In this document: positions 33,816 to 59,128 of the stretch, piece after piece
How positions within the stretch are numbered: position 1 is the first letter of the stretch
Layout: each line of letters begins with the position of its first letter
NCBI GenBank assembly: GCA_030674185.1
Contig: JAPXFY010000030.1
Coordinates: 40,518,770-40,582,769, forward strand
DNA from: Monoplex corrugatus
Lineage: Eukaryota > Mollusca > Gastropoda > Littorinimorpha > Ranellidae
Direction of reading: 5' to 3'
Length of the DNA stretch: 64,000 nucleotides
Notes under the pieces: model-generated
What the model was told of the DNA's origin: nothing
Databases searched by the model: none
What the model saw: the letters and a program-made list of their open reading frames with translations, nothing else
Program-made: the position numbers and the translations under genes

Positions 33816-34145
33816 TAGGCTACCATACAATAAAATGCAACTATCTGCACGGTCACCTACATCAGACGAAAATGAAGCTTGTCCACTGCACCAACAAGAA
33901 TCAGTTCTCAGCTGACATGAGCACTCAGAAAAACACGACATGCAAACACTGCAAAGACTAACACAATTACACTCTAACCACAGTATCTGACAAAGGCATG
34001 CAAAACCACCGTATTCTGATGTAGGCAATAAGGGGTTAAAACCATAGGAAAAATCTATTGTACACATGTAACATGTATACACACAAATGTGAATATACAA
34101 CAGGACAAAGCTTAAAATTGCATTTCTATGACAATGCATCCAAAC

Positions 34146-35168
<1,023 letters not shown>

Positions 35169-35169
35169 C

Positions 35170-35215
35170 TTTTTGTTACAGCCCAGCCAACTACTACAGC
35201 CATATCAGGATAAAC
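35170..35215 (-). repeat. DR tail fragment, antisense
   Basis: On + it reads TTACAGCCCAGCCAACTAC then AGCCATATCAGGATAAA, the reverse complement of the DR tail GATATGGCT...GTTGGCTGGGCT. This is the only DR-tail piece in the right half of the window. Confidence 0.45.
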
Positions 35216-35359
35216 ACCACATCAGAAACGACGACCAGGTTAAGATAAAAGACCACAGTTAAAAACTATGCTCACCGTTAACCTTGCAAGTCTAAAATGC
35301 AATTAAAGAAAACCATACTTGAAGTTCCGTATGCACATATATATATATATATACACACA

Positions 35360-35520
35360 CAGAGTGGTTAGGCATGAACAGGTCTGCACATGTGACCTGA
35401 GACTGGGAGATCAGAAAACTCTCCACTCTCTTTACCCACCAGGGAGGTGGTACCCAGGAAGGATCAAATCCCAGATCATCTGATTACAAGTCCGACATCT
35501 TGCCTTCTTGATTATCATGA
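35360..35520 (-). repeat. tRNA-derived SINE, antisense head end
   Basis: It has GAACAGGTCTGCACATGTG, ACTGGGAGATCAGAAAACTC, CTTTACCCACCAGG and GGATCAAATCCCAGATCATC (antisense B-box), followed by a head ending near GTCCGACATCTTGCC. It aligns with 20655-20845. Confidence 0.6.
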
Positions 35521-35524
35521 CCAT

Positions 35525-36085
35525 CGAAAAATAGAAAGTGAATATTCCCTTGTCCCTAAAAATAAGATGTACATCGTTCTCCATAAAAACATGTTTATGT
35601 TCTCTTGTCCTCAAAATAGGACACAAGTATGTAAATATTCCCTTGTCCTAGAAATAGGATGTAGTACATATTTCTCCCTAGAAATAGAATGTCGATATTC
35701 CTTTGTCCCTAAAAATAGGATGTAGTACACCTTTCTCCCTAAAAATAGGATGTGAATACTGCCTTGTCCCTAAAAATAGGACATAGTATAACTTTCTCCC
35801 TAAAAATAGGATGTGATACTCCCTTATCCCTAAAAATAGGATGTGGTACATCTTTCTCCTTAAAAACAGGATGTGGTACTCCCTTATCCCTAAAATAGGA
35901 TGTGATACTCTCTTGTCCCTAAAAACAGGATGTGACATTCCCTTGTCCCTAAAAACAGGATGTGACATTCCCTTGTCCCTAAAATAGATTGTGGTATTCC
36001 CATGTCCTCAAAAATAGGATTATGTCGTTCCCTTATCCCTAAAAATTGCATGCGTTCCCTTATCCCTAAAAATTGCATGTCACAC
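35525..36085. repeat. 28-35 bp tandem array (about 16-18 copies)
   Basis: The unit is of the form CCCTTGTCCCTAAAAATAGG + ATGTGATACT, alternating with TTTCTCCCTAAAAATAGG. The unit is somewhat variable in length. Confidence 0.9.
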
Positions 36086-36087
36086 TC

Positions 36088-36722
36088 CCCTGAAAGAGCA
36101 CGTGGTGTTGTCCCTAACAGGGATATGGAGACGCAAGCTACGCACGCATATATCTTGCTGATGCGGCCTGCCACATAAGCGTTGCTAAGGGCTTGGGATC
36201 ACTCAAAACAAGACTGATTGTATTTCTTTCAAAAATAAGCTAAATCATTGTTTGTGGCGACCAAGCGAGATATTGATTACATGCAAAATTGTGGATATGC
36301 TGATCTCTCTTTCCACATCTCCATCATAAATTTTCAGAACATGCTGACGAGTATATTTGGGGAGAAATCTTCTTGACTCTTACAGAAAATCATCAGAATT
36401 TTGGCCACCAAAACTCTCGCTTCAAGAAGAAAGATGAGACAGGCACTGGAAATCACGAACAAAAATCAGCGAGGCACTGGAAATCATTACAAAGAGTCGA
36501 CCATCACTCTATGCAGACTGGTCACTGCTTTTCATAAGCATGGACTCTGACATCTCAAGTTCAGTCCCAGAATGTGACACAAAAATTTATCTATCTGCTG
36601 CTCACCTTAGGGCTCCATTCATTCTCGGTGGTGTTTCATACTCATAGGTCTCTCTACTCACACCACCCACACCCCCTAACTCAAGATCATGCCAGTAGGC
36701 CTACATAGGGTTTTTAGTGCAA
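36088..36722. other. Spacer, no recognisable gene
   Basis: Mixed composition. Nothing supportable. Confidence 0.5.
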
Positions 36723-36724
36723 GC

Positions 36725-36916
36725 TTAACCCTATGATTCCCGCACTCTGTCCACCAACATCCTGCATTGCCAACTATGCCAACAAAACAAAAACTTAACC
36801 CTTTGACTCCCTCATCCTATTCACCAACTTCCTGCAGGAAGCTGGTGGATAGGGTGGGGGAGTTAAAGGGTTAAGATTTTGAAGTTGGTTGATAGGGTAT
36901 AGGAGTCAAAGCGTTG
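36725..36916. repeat. PAL element copy
   Basis: Left long arm (TTAACCCTATGATTCCCGC to AACTATGCCAACAAAAC), inner TTAACCCTTTGACTCCCTC, centre CTTCCTGCAGGAAGC, short right arm. This is the opposite long/short polarity to 26522-26715. Confidence 0.8.
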
Positions 36917-36919
36917 AGG

Positions 36920-37710
36920 AGTCTGCAAGATAATTGCTGGTAGATATGGATGGAGCATATAAGGAACTGTCCAAGGGCAATGAATTTCTCTTCAACAAAT
37001 ATGAACTCAACTGAGAAACTCAACTGAGACATTGGATTTGAACATCCCATCATCGTCATCAAACATGTTTGTTTTTACCCCATGATCCACAGTCAAAGAC
37101 AGCCAGTGAAAATGAAACCAGCAACACAGCTGGTTAATTGGTGTTCGGATGGTCTTGAGACAAGACCAAAAAATGTTCATGAGGAAATCAAACTTGATTC
37201 TGGTTTATGCTATAGTGAGCACCCTTCATTCATCAAATTTAGCAGGTACAGTGTACAGTCTATGTTCATACAAAATAAATACAGTGAGTTAATAAAGTTT
37301 TCATAGGCCAGCAACTATACACATAGTGTGACATACACAGAGCAATCATACAAACCTAAGTGAATTTGTCGTGTATTTTGTTCTGCATGGATTGCTTTTT
37401 TTGTCACAGTGGGTTTTCCATATGAAACATGCTGAGGTGAAGCACTACTTCCCTGCAACCCCCAACCCCCAATTTTATTTTTCCTGTCTCAGTGTCTGTA
37501 TCAGTGTATGCATTGCATGTATGCTGATTAACTATCAGAAGGTTTTTCCCTACAAAATTTTGCCAGGGAAAGTTCTAAGTCGCCACGGGATTAATCTCAA
37601 AATGCACCGAATGTGTATTGCACAAGGAACCTCAGTTTACTGTCTGATTCCAAACATCAGCACCCAGAGCACCACTTATGATCTAGTGGAGGGGTGATAA
37701 ATAAATGTGT
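36920..37710. other. Spacer, no recognisable gene
   Basis: No exon series. Short frames only. Confidence 0.5.
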
Positions 37711-37711
37711 C

Positions 37712-37785
37712 CAATCCATGGTGTGAACCAGGATAAAATTCTCTTGTCTCAGGCAAGTGCTTAAACTACTAGGCCACAGATGCCA
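37712..37785 (-). repeat. tRNA-like SINE head, antisense
   Basis: On the - strand, GGCCTAGTAGTTTAAGCAC resembles an A-box region and ATCCTGGTTCACACC a B-box. No intact cloverleaf was found, so I call a SINE remnant rather than a tRNA gene. Confidence 0.4.
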
Positions 37786-38139
37786 TAGGAATGTTGAAGT
37801 CCTCACTAATATTTCATAACTGTTAAGGATAAACTATTTATAATGATATCACACCTCTTCAAAAGGAGAGCTACACAAATAAATCATTTAAAGTCTGAAT
37901 CTGCAGTCACAACTCTTCAGAGTTTATCTAAGGACCTACCAAATAAATCATCTGATGTCTGAATCTTCAGTCGCAATTCTGGAGATAATCACATATTTCT
38001 ATAACTCATCATCATCAGGTGCCCTGCCGCATGGCGTTGGCGATCATGGACTTCCATCTGCCTCTATTTCTAAACTATTTCATTTATTCTAATTATTCAA
38101 ACTACTCAAGGTGGATGTTGAGTCCACGTGTTGGTGAAG

Positions 38140-39522
38140 ACATGCAAAAGGTAACATGATAGTAACACAGCCATCAATTCAGGTGCTAGTGAAAACACCT
38201 CAGTCTGGGACAAAACAGAGGGAAACAGATACTGTCTGCATATAGTGATATATACACATTATCACAAGACATTGTATCGACACCACTCCAGGAGTTGTTG
38301 ACAAACATGGCAGGGAAAAGAACAACAACAAGTAACACTGATAGAGATAGAGGTTCCCTCTGCCTGACAGAAGAGACGACAGTTAACAGATTACAGGTGA
38401 CAGAGACAGTTAACAGATTACAAGTGACAGAGACAGTTAACAGATTACAGGTGATACATATGATTTACATCCATCCATCAAGGTGTTGCTGATAAAACTG
38501 ACAGAAAGGTAAAACCCACAAAACAAAAAAACAAAGAAAAGAAGAAAACTGTTCCATCCTAAATCCAAAAAACAAAATAAAACAAAAGAAGAAAAAGTCA
38601 TTCCACCCTAACACAACAGAAATGATACCATCCGTTACCTTGAGTAGCAAACAACAACAACTATCTTCCACCTTATGACATGTCACTGTCACCTAGTGAC
38701 CTACCACTCCGACATGTGCTGACAATGGCTGTCCAATACCCCCATGCAAATGAATGTCCACACCAGACAGGACAACAGTCTGCAGCACACGTTCTGCAGT
38801 TCTGTTCACTGTTCAGCAATGACAGAAATGAACAGTGGCCAAATGGAGCAGCTCTGGAAAAACAGCTGTGGGGTAATAAAAAAAGAACCAAATCCTTCAC
38901 CCAGACTATCTGATTGATCTTCTGAGATGTAACCATGCCTGACCGCAAATAACAACAAACGACAAACAAACAGCAAAAAAAACAAAAAAAACAACAACAA
39001 AAAACACATGCACACACAACAAAAAAAAAAAAAACAGATGGAGAACACAGAACATGAGACATCACAACAGGTCTCCCATGCCTCAAGAACAAAGCAGACA
39101 GTTAGGTGTTACTGATAACTATGAACAATCCGAGTCCAAAATATGACTAAAACTATAAAAGAAATGGCCAACAGGTAGCCTACAAATAGGTAACACATCA
39201 ATCTATGTGTCTAACTTCTAAGTCCAGCACAGGACACGACAGTCAACAGGCAGACCTATATGAATCACACACAATGACACATCAATCCATCCAGCCTTTC
39301 TGATGTTGATGAGAAACTGGACAAGAGAAGAAAAAAAAAAAACAGACTAAAGTAGGTAACACACACACATCAACCCAGGTGTTGATGCTAATTCTGCGTG
39401 TGACACAGGACAGAGGAGTCAAAAGGTAGATTAACAGGTAACACAAGACGTTAGTCCATGCAGGTGTTGCTGATATCAAATCCAATATATAGAAAAACAA
39501 AACAGACTTACTACAGGTAAAA
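38140..39522. repeat. Degenerate ~100-bp repeat in the TMUB 3' region
   Basis: Phrases such as ACACATCAATCCA, AGGTGTTGCTGATA and ACAGGTAACAC recur about every 100-150 bp (for example 38480, 39095, 39280, 39365 and 39460). A homogeneous 27-bp sub-array (ACAGATTACAGGTGACAGAG type) has three copies at 38385-38450. It probably includes the 3' untranslated region of the TMUB-like gene. An AATAAA on the - strand lies at about 38092-38097, but its use is unproven. Confidence 0.45.
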
Positions 39523-39524
39523 CA

Positions 39525-39906
39525 TCAGTCAAAATGTTGATGCGGATGTCGCCTTTGCCTAGATGAGAAGAACATCAGCACGTAGATAAAACTGATGCCT
39601 GCCAAAGACAACGTTGACAAGGCGTTGAAATACTGTTTGTAAGTGAAGCGAAAGTACCACACCAAGCCCAAAACAACACCAAAGATCGGAAACAACAATG
39701 CCCCCATCTGTGGTGGGTCGTCCTCTTGTCCATTCAAGGGGCTGACCTGAGGCTCGTTCTGTTGGCTCTGGGTGATGAGACAATGGACAACACTGTTGTC
39801 CGCGATGTTGTAGGCTCGAAGGGTAGATAGGTCATCACGCAAGTCTCGCCCATTGAAGATGAATCGCACGATTTTGTTCTGCTCCAGTTCTGTTGAGAAA
39901 TGTTCC
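39525..39906 (-). CDS. TMUB: TMUB-like last coding exon
   Basis: It begins after the acceptor ATTTCAG and encodes the second half of the ubiquitin-like fold (EHFSTELEQNKIVRFIFNG onward) and both C-terminal membrane segments. It ends HPHQHFD with TGA at 39525-39527. Confidence 0.92.
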
Positions 39907-42561
39907 CTGAAATACATTTTTAACTTGTCATTATAAAGCATTATACATTCTGAATTGACCAATTCATTTTTGGACCATGGTGTGATTGTACTGTTTAATG
40001 TTTATAAACAAAAATTCAAATACTTATTACTAGACTACCAATATGTACAGTCATTCAGACAATTCAGAAATTCAGACAACACTCTCGAACAATGAACAAA
40101 GTATCATATCCAAATTTGACATTTATAATTCTATTCAAAAATTGTAACAAGTTCATTGTAATACTTTCAAGTACCATGTGCATAAAAGTGACATAACACT
40201 TGCAAAATTTCATTTTTCAACAGTACCAAACCCTTTAGCACACATCCTGGTTAACAAAAAGGTTCACAAGCATCCAAGATATTTTCAAATAACTTTCAGT
40301 CGTTGTTGATGAATTCCAAGATGAATTAGACTTGCAGTGCATCTTCTAAGTATACTATTACTAATGATTGTAAACTCCAAGTCCTAAAAGGCTAAACTAA
40401 GCCATGCCCAATATTTCTCAAATTAGACATTTACTGAGTACTATCCTTCACCAATATTCCAACCTACATCAGTACATGTAATATGTGTTTGGCAGTCTTT
40501 CTTTGAATTTTTGCCCTGAAAATGAAACTGTTGAAGAATAGAAAGTATACAGCAGAAGTTCTTCATGAACTTTTTCCTGGATAGCAACAGTTATAATAAC
40601 AGCCAAACGATGAAGAATTTAGTCCTAGTGGCAATGATTTTCAAGACAAAATTAATAATGACTCAATCAGCAGTGACATGAGAGTGTTAAAACTTAAACA
40701 AGTATACAAATGTTATATAGCCTTTCCCAACCTGACCATCACTCTGCTGCTATGGCAACAGAAATCCTGACCACACTTAAGTTTATCCCCTTTCAACATG
40801 TCAAACAAGAGCACAGAGAGCATATAATATAAGCTTTTCATGCTACTACTCATTTTCTAACTAGTTTTTCTTGGTCTCTGACAAGAGCACTGTTGGTGTC
40901 AGGTGGCAGCATACTGAACAGGTCAAGCCACTTAAAAATTCTGACCACCCTAATATTTGCTACTACATACTAAAACTGATAAAGGGGAACTATGACCCAG
41001 TGTTTGAGAAAATCCACTCGCAAACACTTAAACTGCCAAGAGATCTGTACCGATTCACTTGATTCACACAACAACGTAAGTACACACACAACTAGTCACA
41101 AAGATATACTGTTCCATTCAATATGAAATTACATCCCTTCCTCATTTTCTTTCCAAGAGAGGTTGAAAAACTACAGATGCTGCAAGAAATCACTACCAGG
41201 TTTTTCTTGTATCTTTAGTATACATGTATACATCAATATGAAAATATTCATTAAAATTCATGCAACTGCCAAGGGATTAAGTATTTTTCTCTATATTCTG
41301 TTATTTTTCTATTTAGCTACTTTATCAAGATCGTAAAGAACATCTTTCTTACAAGGTATTGCCATATCGGACAACAAACCAGGTACCTACCGTCTGAAGT
41401 TGCCAATAGTCTCATGGGGGTTAGTGCTGACAGTGCGCTGCATGTCGTTCAGGTATTTCAGTCGCACACTGATTGTTTCTGCAGCAGAGGCTTCCATCTC
41501 CCTCTCTCCCCCTGACACCCACGCCCCCTCCTCCGATCCTCTAATATCTGCAGTAGATCCTGGCACACCTGAAGAAGACCTCACAGTCACAGATGCTGGG
41601 GATCCTGCCTTCCCGTCTGACCTGGATTCTCCAGAGTCAGCCTCACCTGGATGAGATCCTTCGGGTATGGAGGCTCGAGACAATGAGGATACCGTGGGTG
41701 GGGAATGAGAGGTTTCACTTGCAGAATGCGTGTGAGGGATCTCAGGTGATGATGATGGTGACGAATCCTTACTACCAACAGGTGACTGACTGTCGGAATG
41801 CGGATGCTGAACGTCTCTGTCTGACACTAGATATGAGGCGGTCGTGGATTCTGCTCCTCTGACATCTGCCACAGCATCCGACTTCTGGCTCTGTGCTCCT
41901 ATAGACTCAGTCTCTCTCTGGGCACTCCCACCATCCTGCCCGCTACTGCTGCTGAAGTAAGCCATTCTCCTTCTACGCAACTCATCTCCACTTTCCTGTT
42001 GCGGCTTGAACGGTGGGATCATTACTGTTTCTGAAGAAGGTAATGCTTCTCCAGATGCAAGCTCTGTTTGTGGTGAAGCTGATGTTTCTGTCGTTGACTC
42101 ATTCACAACTGATTCAGAAACTTGTGAAGACGACGGCAACTGACAACCACTGTTACACTCCGAAGACTGAGGCAGACGACTCTCAAGCAAACTGCTAACT
42201 GGAACTCCTGAAGTAGAGTCTTCTACACCATCTTCGCGATGTCTGCATTATTGTTGGCACCAGCGATCACCAAGCTGGGGGCATTTTCACACGTGACTGA
42301 TGTATTCAGGGCATTTTCAACAGCCTCACTGTGGGTCATTTCTGTCAACTGTTCATCCACCCCTTCCTGACTGGTCTGCCTGTTGCCTTCTGTGTTGTTC
42401 CTGCTGCGCTGTCGTCGTTGGGAGAGCTCAATGATGATGACATTCATGAAGGGGATGTCACGCGTGTGGGTGGAGAACCAGGCCAGTAGAACCAGGCACA
42501 AGAGGAGGAAGATACTCACCACCACCACCACCTCATCACCCACCCCCTCGATCATTGACAT
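39525..42561 (-). CDS. TMUB: TMUB1/TMUB2-like transmembrane ubiquitin-like protein
   Basis: The - strand gene begins with ATG at 42561. Its protein starts MSMIEGVGDEVVVVVSIFLL, a short conserved start plus membrane segment, followed by WFSTHTRD as in TMUB proteins. A long S/E-rich linker leads to the ubiquitin-like domain (ISVRLKYLNDMQRTVSTNPH ... VRFIFNGRDLRDD ... VVHCLI), split by an intron: donor CG/GTAGGT at 41391/41390, acceptor TTCAG/GG at 39906. The join restores frame exactly (ACG + G). The C-terminus has two membrane segments (GALLFPIFGVVLGLVWYF and LAGISFIYVLMFFSS) and a basic tail. Vertebrate TMUB1/2 act at the ER membrane in ERAD and receptor trafficking (family knowledge). At about 510 residues it is longer than the vertebrate proteins, owing to the linker. 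The reading frame changes between 42235 and 42210: either a small unrecognised intron or a single-base indel. Confidence 0.88.
39907..41390 (-). other. TMUB-like intron inside the ubiquitin-like domain
   Basis: A 1.48-kb AT-rich intron with GTAGGT donor and TTTCAG acceptor, phase 2. No repeat family was recognised inside it. Confidence 0.8.
41391..42235 (-). CDS. TMUB: TMUB-like linker and first half of ubiquitin-like domain
   Basis: This frame is open from just after a TAA near 42236 down to the 41391 donor. It encodes the S/P/E-rich linker (for example SDSQSPVGSKDSSPSSSPE) and ends in AAETISVRLKYLNDMQRT ... TIGNFRR, the conserved start of the domain. It lies one frame away from the amino-terminal segment at 42226-42561. 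The exact 5' boundary depends on how the frame change is resolved. Confidence 0.8.
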
Positions 42562-42568
42562 CCTGCTT
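42223..42568 (-). CDS. TMUB: TMUB-like amino-terminal coding segment
   Basis: Begins after a probable acceptor CATTACAG (42569-42570). The ATG at 42559-42561 follows seven bases later. It encodes a single membrane span and a polar stretch, and stops at a TAG at 42223-42225 if read straight through. Upstream intron sequence therefore separates a 5' untranslated exon. Confidence 0.8.
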
Positions 42569-42570
42569 CT

Positions 42571-42818
42571 GTAATGTATACAAAAAGATATGGATGACTT
42601 TATAAGTTTATTATCTCGATAAGAAAAATGTCTGCCAGATGCAGCAACATGCACAGTGAACACAGACATTGAACAAAACATTAAAATATCGTATGAAATT
42701 ATATGACTCATTGACTGAATCAGTGAATATAAGTATTTCTGAAAACATCATCACATTCACAATCTCTGAATCTGATAAGAACAAAGTGTATTAGAATAAT
42801 ATTTAAACATAGTATGCA

Positions 42819-42898
<80 letters not shown>

Positions 42899-43768
42899 AC
42901 TCATACATTATTAATACACTGATACAGTGGAGTCCACCTATAATGAATCTGCCTATAACAATTTCCTGGCAGCGATGTACTCTTTAATTTATTTCCCTAT
43001 CCATTTCCTTCTCTTTCCTTCTTGTGAAATACTGTCTGTAATAAACAATGTCTACTGTGACTGTCTATAACAAATAAAATCTACTATCGCACATAGCAAA
43101 CTCCTTTTTGAACGAAGGAGGTGTTTCTAAAAGGCCATGCTTGCTATAGTGTTGCCTAACATTACACTATTTATCTGGCCAGCAAGACTTGGAAATATTT
43201 TTTTCTGATGGCAAAAGTTCATATTCATGACATAAGACACTGAAAAGATCTTGAACCGAAGAACTTGATGATTTAACTTTTTGTCCCAAAAGGACCCCAC
43301 AGAAGGCTGATGGTGGCCCAAAATCTTACAGCAGATATTTACTATTCTTTGCTGTTTGCTTCAACTGGAGATGTTAGCCTAATGTTTGTAATGTTTGTAA
43401 GTTAAATGTAACCCAGCAAATAAACCAAAAAATGAGGACACTCTGAACTAATGAATTAATAATACTGAGATATTATTGTTTTAAGGAATACCGAACAAAC
43501 AAACAAACATACATATACTCAAGTATCAGCCATAAACGTGTTCACCACCATAACATGGTAAATTGGAGCAAAAGTATTAAGATGTAGAGCAAGGCACAGG
43601 CCAATAGGGTTAAAACTGAAAGTAAAACAAAGTGAAATGTCTTCAGTCTTTTTCTGCATAATGAAGATAATGTAGACAAAGTATTGTAAAAGCAGAGTAA
43701 CAAGACATGCATACACAATCAAGCAAATTGTATGATGTAATAGTACTAATACTGAAGATTTCACTTAC
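42571..43768 (-). other. Probable 5' UTR intron of the TMUB-like gene
   Basis: A donor-like TC/GTAAGTG on the - strand at 43769/43768 and the CATTACAG acceptor at 42569 would define a 1.2-kb intron in the untranslated leader. It contains a CA/CT microsatellite (42821-42894). The intron is inferred from splice motifs only. Confidence 0.4.
42821..42894. repeat. CA-CT microsatellite
   Basis: About 40 bp of CA followed by about 34 bp of CT. Confidence 0.95.
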
Positions 43769-43770
43769 GA

Positions 43771-44507
43771 AGGGTGGGAGGAAAGAGCTGCGTGCATGAG
43801 ATCTAGATGAGTAGATCGGAATAAAATCTCGAGACATGCACGTATTGCCTCATACTTCTCGTGACAATCTGTACACTCTATGCCTACGCGGCATCAGTCA
43901 ACACTGTGTCATCGATGTCACAGATAAAACTAAGCAAGAACTAACCACACCCTTCATCAAAAATTATCTCTAGAACTATCTTATCTAATTCAAATTATTG
44001 TTCCAGACTAGTTTTGTTTTCCGAGTAGATTTCTGGAAAAAAAATCCCAAGAATCTTACAATAATATACATACCTATTTTAGATAAGTTGATTGTAATGA
44101 CAGACTGCGGTGAACAAGATACCAGGAATACGAAAAGAAGCAACAAGTCAGCTGTGTGGTAGATAGATCAGTCAATGCAGACGATACGTTCACCTTCCAG
44201 TTGGACACTTTTCGGAAGTTCGTCAACAACATGTTGCAAGCGGGTAAAAATGTATTCGTACATAGAACCGAAAATGTCTCTTGAGTACAGTGGTCATTTT
44301 ATAGCATCTTATACGCTGGCCCAAACCATCAACATTTAAAACAAACAGCACCAAGAGTTTAGCGTTAAAAACAAAACTAAAGCAAACAACGAAAATGGAC
44401 AAAGAAGATACGCAAAATGAAAAGAGAGAAAGTTGCGCATAAGAAAGAATGGGAAACTTCAAGCAGAGCTACATTCACTGGAAGTCACATGATAATCAAT
44501 TCTCAAA
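43771..44507. promoter_or_regulatory. Candidate bidirectional promoter of TMUB-like and ATP6V1F
   Basis: The two genes are transcribed away from each other, and no gene lies between the putative TMUB 5' exon and the ATP6V1F start codon. The stretch is comparatively free of the tandem repeats that fill the rest of the window. No TATA box stands out. Start sites are unknown, so the shared-promoter idea is inference from layout. Confidence 0.4.
44484..44492 (+). promoter_or_regulatory. MITF/TFEB-type E-box (GTCACATGA) upstream of ATP6V1F
   Basis: GTCACATGA ends 16 bp before the ATP6V1F ATG. TCACATGA is the M-box/CLEAR-like core bound by MITF/TFE factors, which control V-ATPase genes in animals (established knowledge). 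A single 8-mer can occur by chance, and its position relative to the transcription start is unknown. Confidence 0.4.
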
Positions 44508-57105
<12,598 letters not shown>

Positions 57106-57545
57106 ACTGTGCGCTGAGCACTCGACAGAGACACCATCGCCAGTGGAGAAACTTGACCGCCTCCCTTGGCTTTGCTCACTGCATGGAGACTTTAGTTTAC
57201 TACCATACGAATTGTTGATTTAGGTTTCTATCTGTGTAAATTGTTGATTTGGGTGTAGAATTTGTACGCCAGTACATAAACAAGTCTGTGTTCAGATCGC
57301 AGGCATGGACAGAGAGACAAGTAACTCACTCTTGTGTCTGTGTCACTTTGACGATGTCCACCTGCAGCCCAACACACAGTGCTGGACAGTGCTCAGGACA
57401 GTGTTGACCCTTAATTTTGTAGATGTGAAACGTGCACAGACTGACCGTTTAGTGAGATGGTGATCACCAGCAAAATCGCCCTGTTGCTGGTCTCTTTGTT
57501 TTGTGCTGCAGAGGGCTGGGAACAATAAAGATATGACTCAGGCCT
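57106..57545 (+). other. ATP6V1F: Probable ATP6V1F 3' untranslated region
   Basis: Unique sequence follows the stop codon up to an AATAAA at 57524-57529. The actual cleavage site is unknown. Confidence 0.5.
57524..57529 (+). terminator. Candidate polyadenylation signal of ATP6V1F
   Basis: The first canonical AATAAA after the stop codon, about 420 bp downstream. Confidence 0.45.
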
Positions 57546-57784
57546 GTGTAGCTGTGAGACCAGTACAGTAAGCATGCGCAGACTGACCATTGATGTTTTA
57601 TCAATATGACCAGTCATTGTCATCAAAATTTTCCAGCCTGTCTGCCCATATCTGTGTTGGATTTAATTTCAGGTATGTCTTTTCCATAAAAACAAGTTGT
57701 AGATTGGATATTTAGTTTGTTACTGTGGTGATAATAAGGATGGACTATCCCACCAGTCTTATAGATGAGTAGGTACACTGGTTT

Positions 57785-57868
57785 TCATATGCTGGTGTGG
57801 GTCTTCATGTGGGACAGAAGACTAGTCCTGGAGGTGTATATTCTCCTGCATATACTGCATGCAGACCT
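57785..57868 (-). pseudogene. C2H2-finger fragment, probably LINE tail
   Basis: The - strand frame reads EPRSACSICRRIYTSRTSLL, then SHMKTHTSI and a stop. This is a C-x2-C-x12-H-x3-H finger with the RxxxSRxxLxSHxxTH pattern. It is common at the C-termini of non-LTR retrotransposon polyproteins, and also in host zinc-finger genes. No upstream domain is joined to it here, so a LINE remnant is favoured but not proven. Confidence 0.4.
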
Positions 57869-57883
57869 GGGTTCTTTTTCTGT

Positions 57884-57970
57884 GTGCATGGGTGCCACTC
57901 TTCCGTCTGGGTGACGGAAATCCATTTTCTCGGCAAGGCCCCAGACGGAAATTCCGTTTTTTTCATTTTC
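57884..57970. repeat. End fragment of a TIR element related to 17603-17792
   Basis: CATGGGTGCCACTCTTCCG, GTGACGGAAATCC and GGAAATTCCGTTTTTTTC resemble the GGGTGCAACTTTTTCCG / GACGGAATCCG end. The other end was not found. A similar short piece, GTGGGAGACCTTCCGTATAT, is at about 62785. Confidence 0.4.
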
Positions 57971-58375
57971 GTTATTCAAAAAAAAAAATGTTTGGGGGAA
58001 AAAAACAGTTGAATCGGTGGTATTATGACCGAAGCAGCACTGTAGCAGACGACTGGAAATGAGGAAGCGCTCTCTGTCGTTGAAGACAACAAGGTCCAGC
58101 GATCTTTTTTAGGCTACACACATCACTTCCGTCGCGCCATTGTGCTGCTAGTGCCTTCAAGCGAAAAAGTTTTCCAGTTAGCCTGATTTTCAGTTTTTTC
58201 AGATTTTCAAAGAGTCACCCTCGTGTGTGTTCCTCTCCATTCAACAGTAGCTGTTCTGTGCAGTTCACACATGATTGTGTCCTGCCAACACTACGGTCAC
58301 CTTACTCTGTTGTTGACAGTCTTCCCAGCTGGTGGTGTTGATGCCACAGCTGATGAGCTTGGCCTTTAACCCTTC

Positions 58376-58555
58376 GCCCGCGCCCTGTCCACCAGCATGC
58401 TGCATTGTCAAGCATGCTAACAAAGCAAAAACTTAACCCTTTGACTCCCTCACCCTATCCACCAGCTTCCTGCAGGAAGCTGGTGGATAGGGTGAGGGAG
58501 TCAAAGGGTTAAGTTTTTGCAGTTGGTGGATAGGGTGCAGGAGTCAAAGGGTTAA
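58376..58555. repeat. Full PAL element copy
   Basis: TTAA borders at 58376 and 58552. Left long arm (ATGCTGCATTGTCAAGC, ATGCTAACAAAGC), perfect inner hairpin around CTTCCTGCAGGAAGCTGG, short right arm. It is one of the least diverged copies. Confidence 0.9.
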
Positions 58556-58559
58556 GGTA

Positions 58560-59125
58560 TACTGTATCACTATGGTGGTCTTACCTGGTCACAGTGTCCT
58601 TGCTTCAGCTTTTCATGCAGGAACACGTTTGGGATGCGGTTATCTTTCACACAGACTGCATGTAGGCCTACTGTTTGGTGACGCTGGCTTTAACGTGCCG
58701 CCTGGCTACACAGGTTACAGAAGAACAAACCAACCAAAGCAAGCGCGTATTCAACACAACAAGACAAGACAAGCGCAAATTTTCGGCCAACTGGCCTTTG
58801 TCAAGCGCGAATGCACAGTCACAAACAGACCACAAACAACCAAACAACGGATAATAAAAAGACGACTAAAAACTCCCCTGCCGCCTCGTCCATTGGATAA
58901 AAAGGGACCAGGTTAGTTCATGGACATGAATAGAGAGACTGGCAACAGTGTAATTTTACTGATGATCACTGTCCCCTTGATGGAAGCCGATAGTCAGTAG
59001 CAGTTTTTTTCAGATCTACTAAAATTTGGGGTTTGCACTGTCCTTAGCCCTCCTCGGTGGTATTTGAAATGAAATGGAACTTTTTTTGACATTATAGATA
59101 TTAGCACATAGGCCAACTTACATAT
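58560..59125. other. Spacer, no recognisable gene
   Basis: Mixed composition. No exon series or repeat recognised. Confidence 0.5.
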
Positions 59126-59128
59126 TTC

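Noticed and set aside
41400..42198. + strand frames within the TMUB-like exon
   Set aside because: Antisense shadows of the S/E-rich linker coding sequence.
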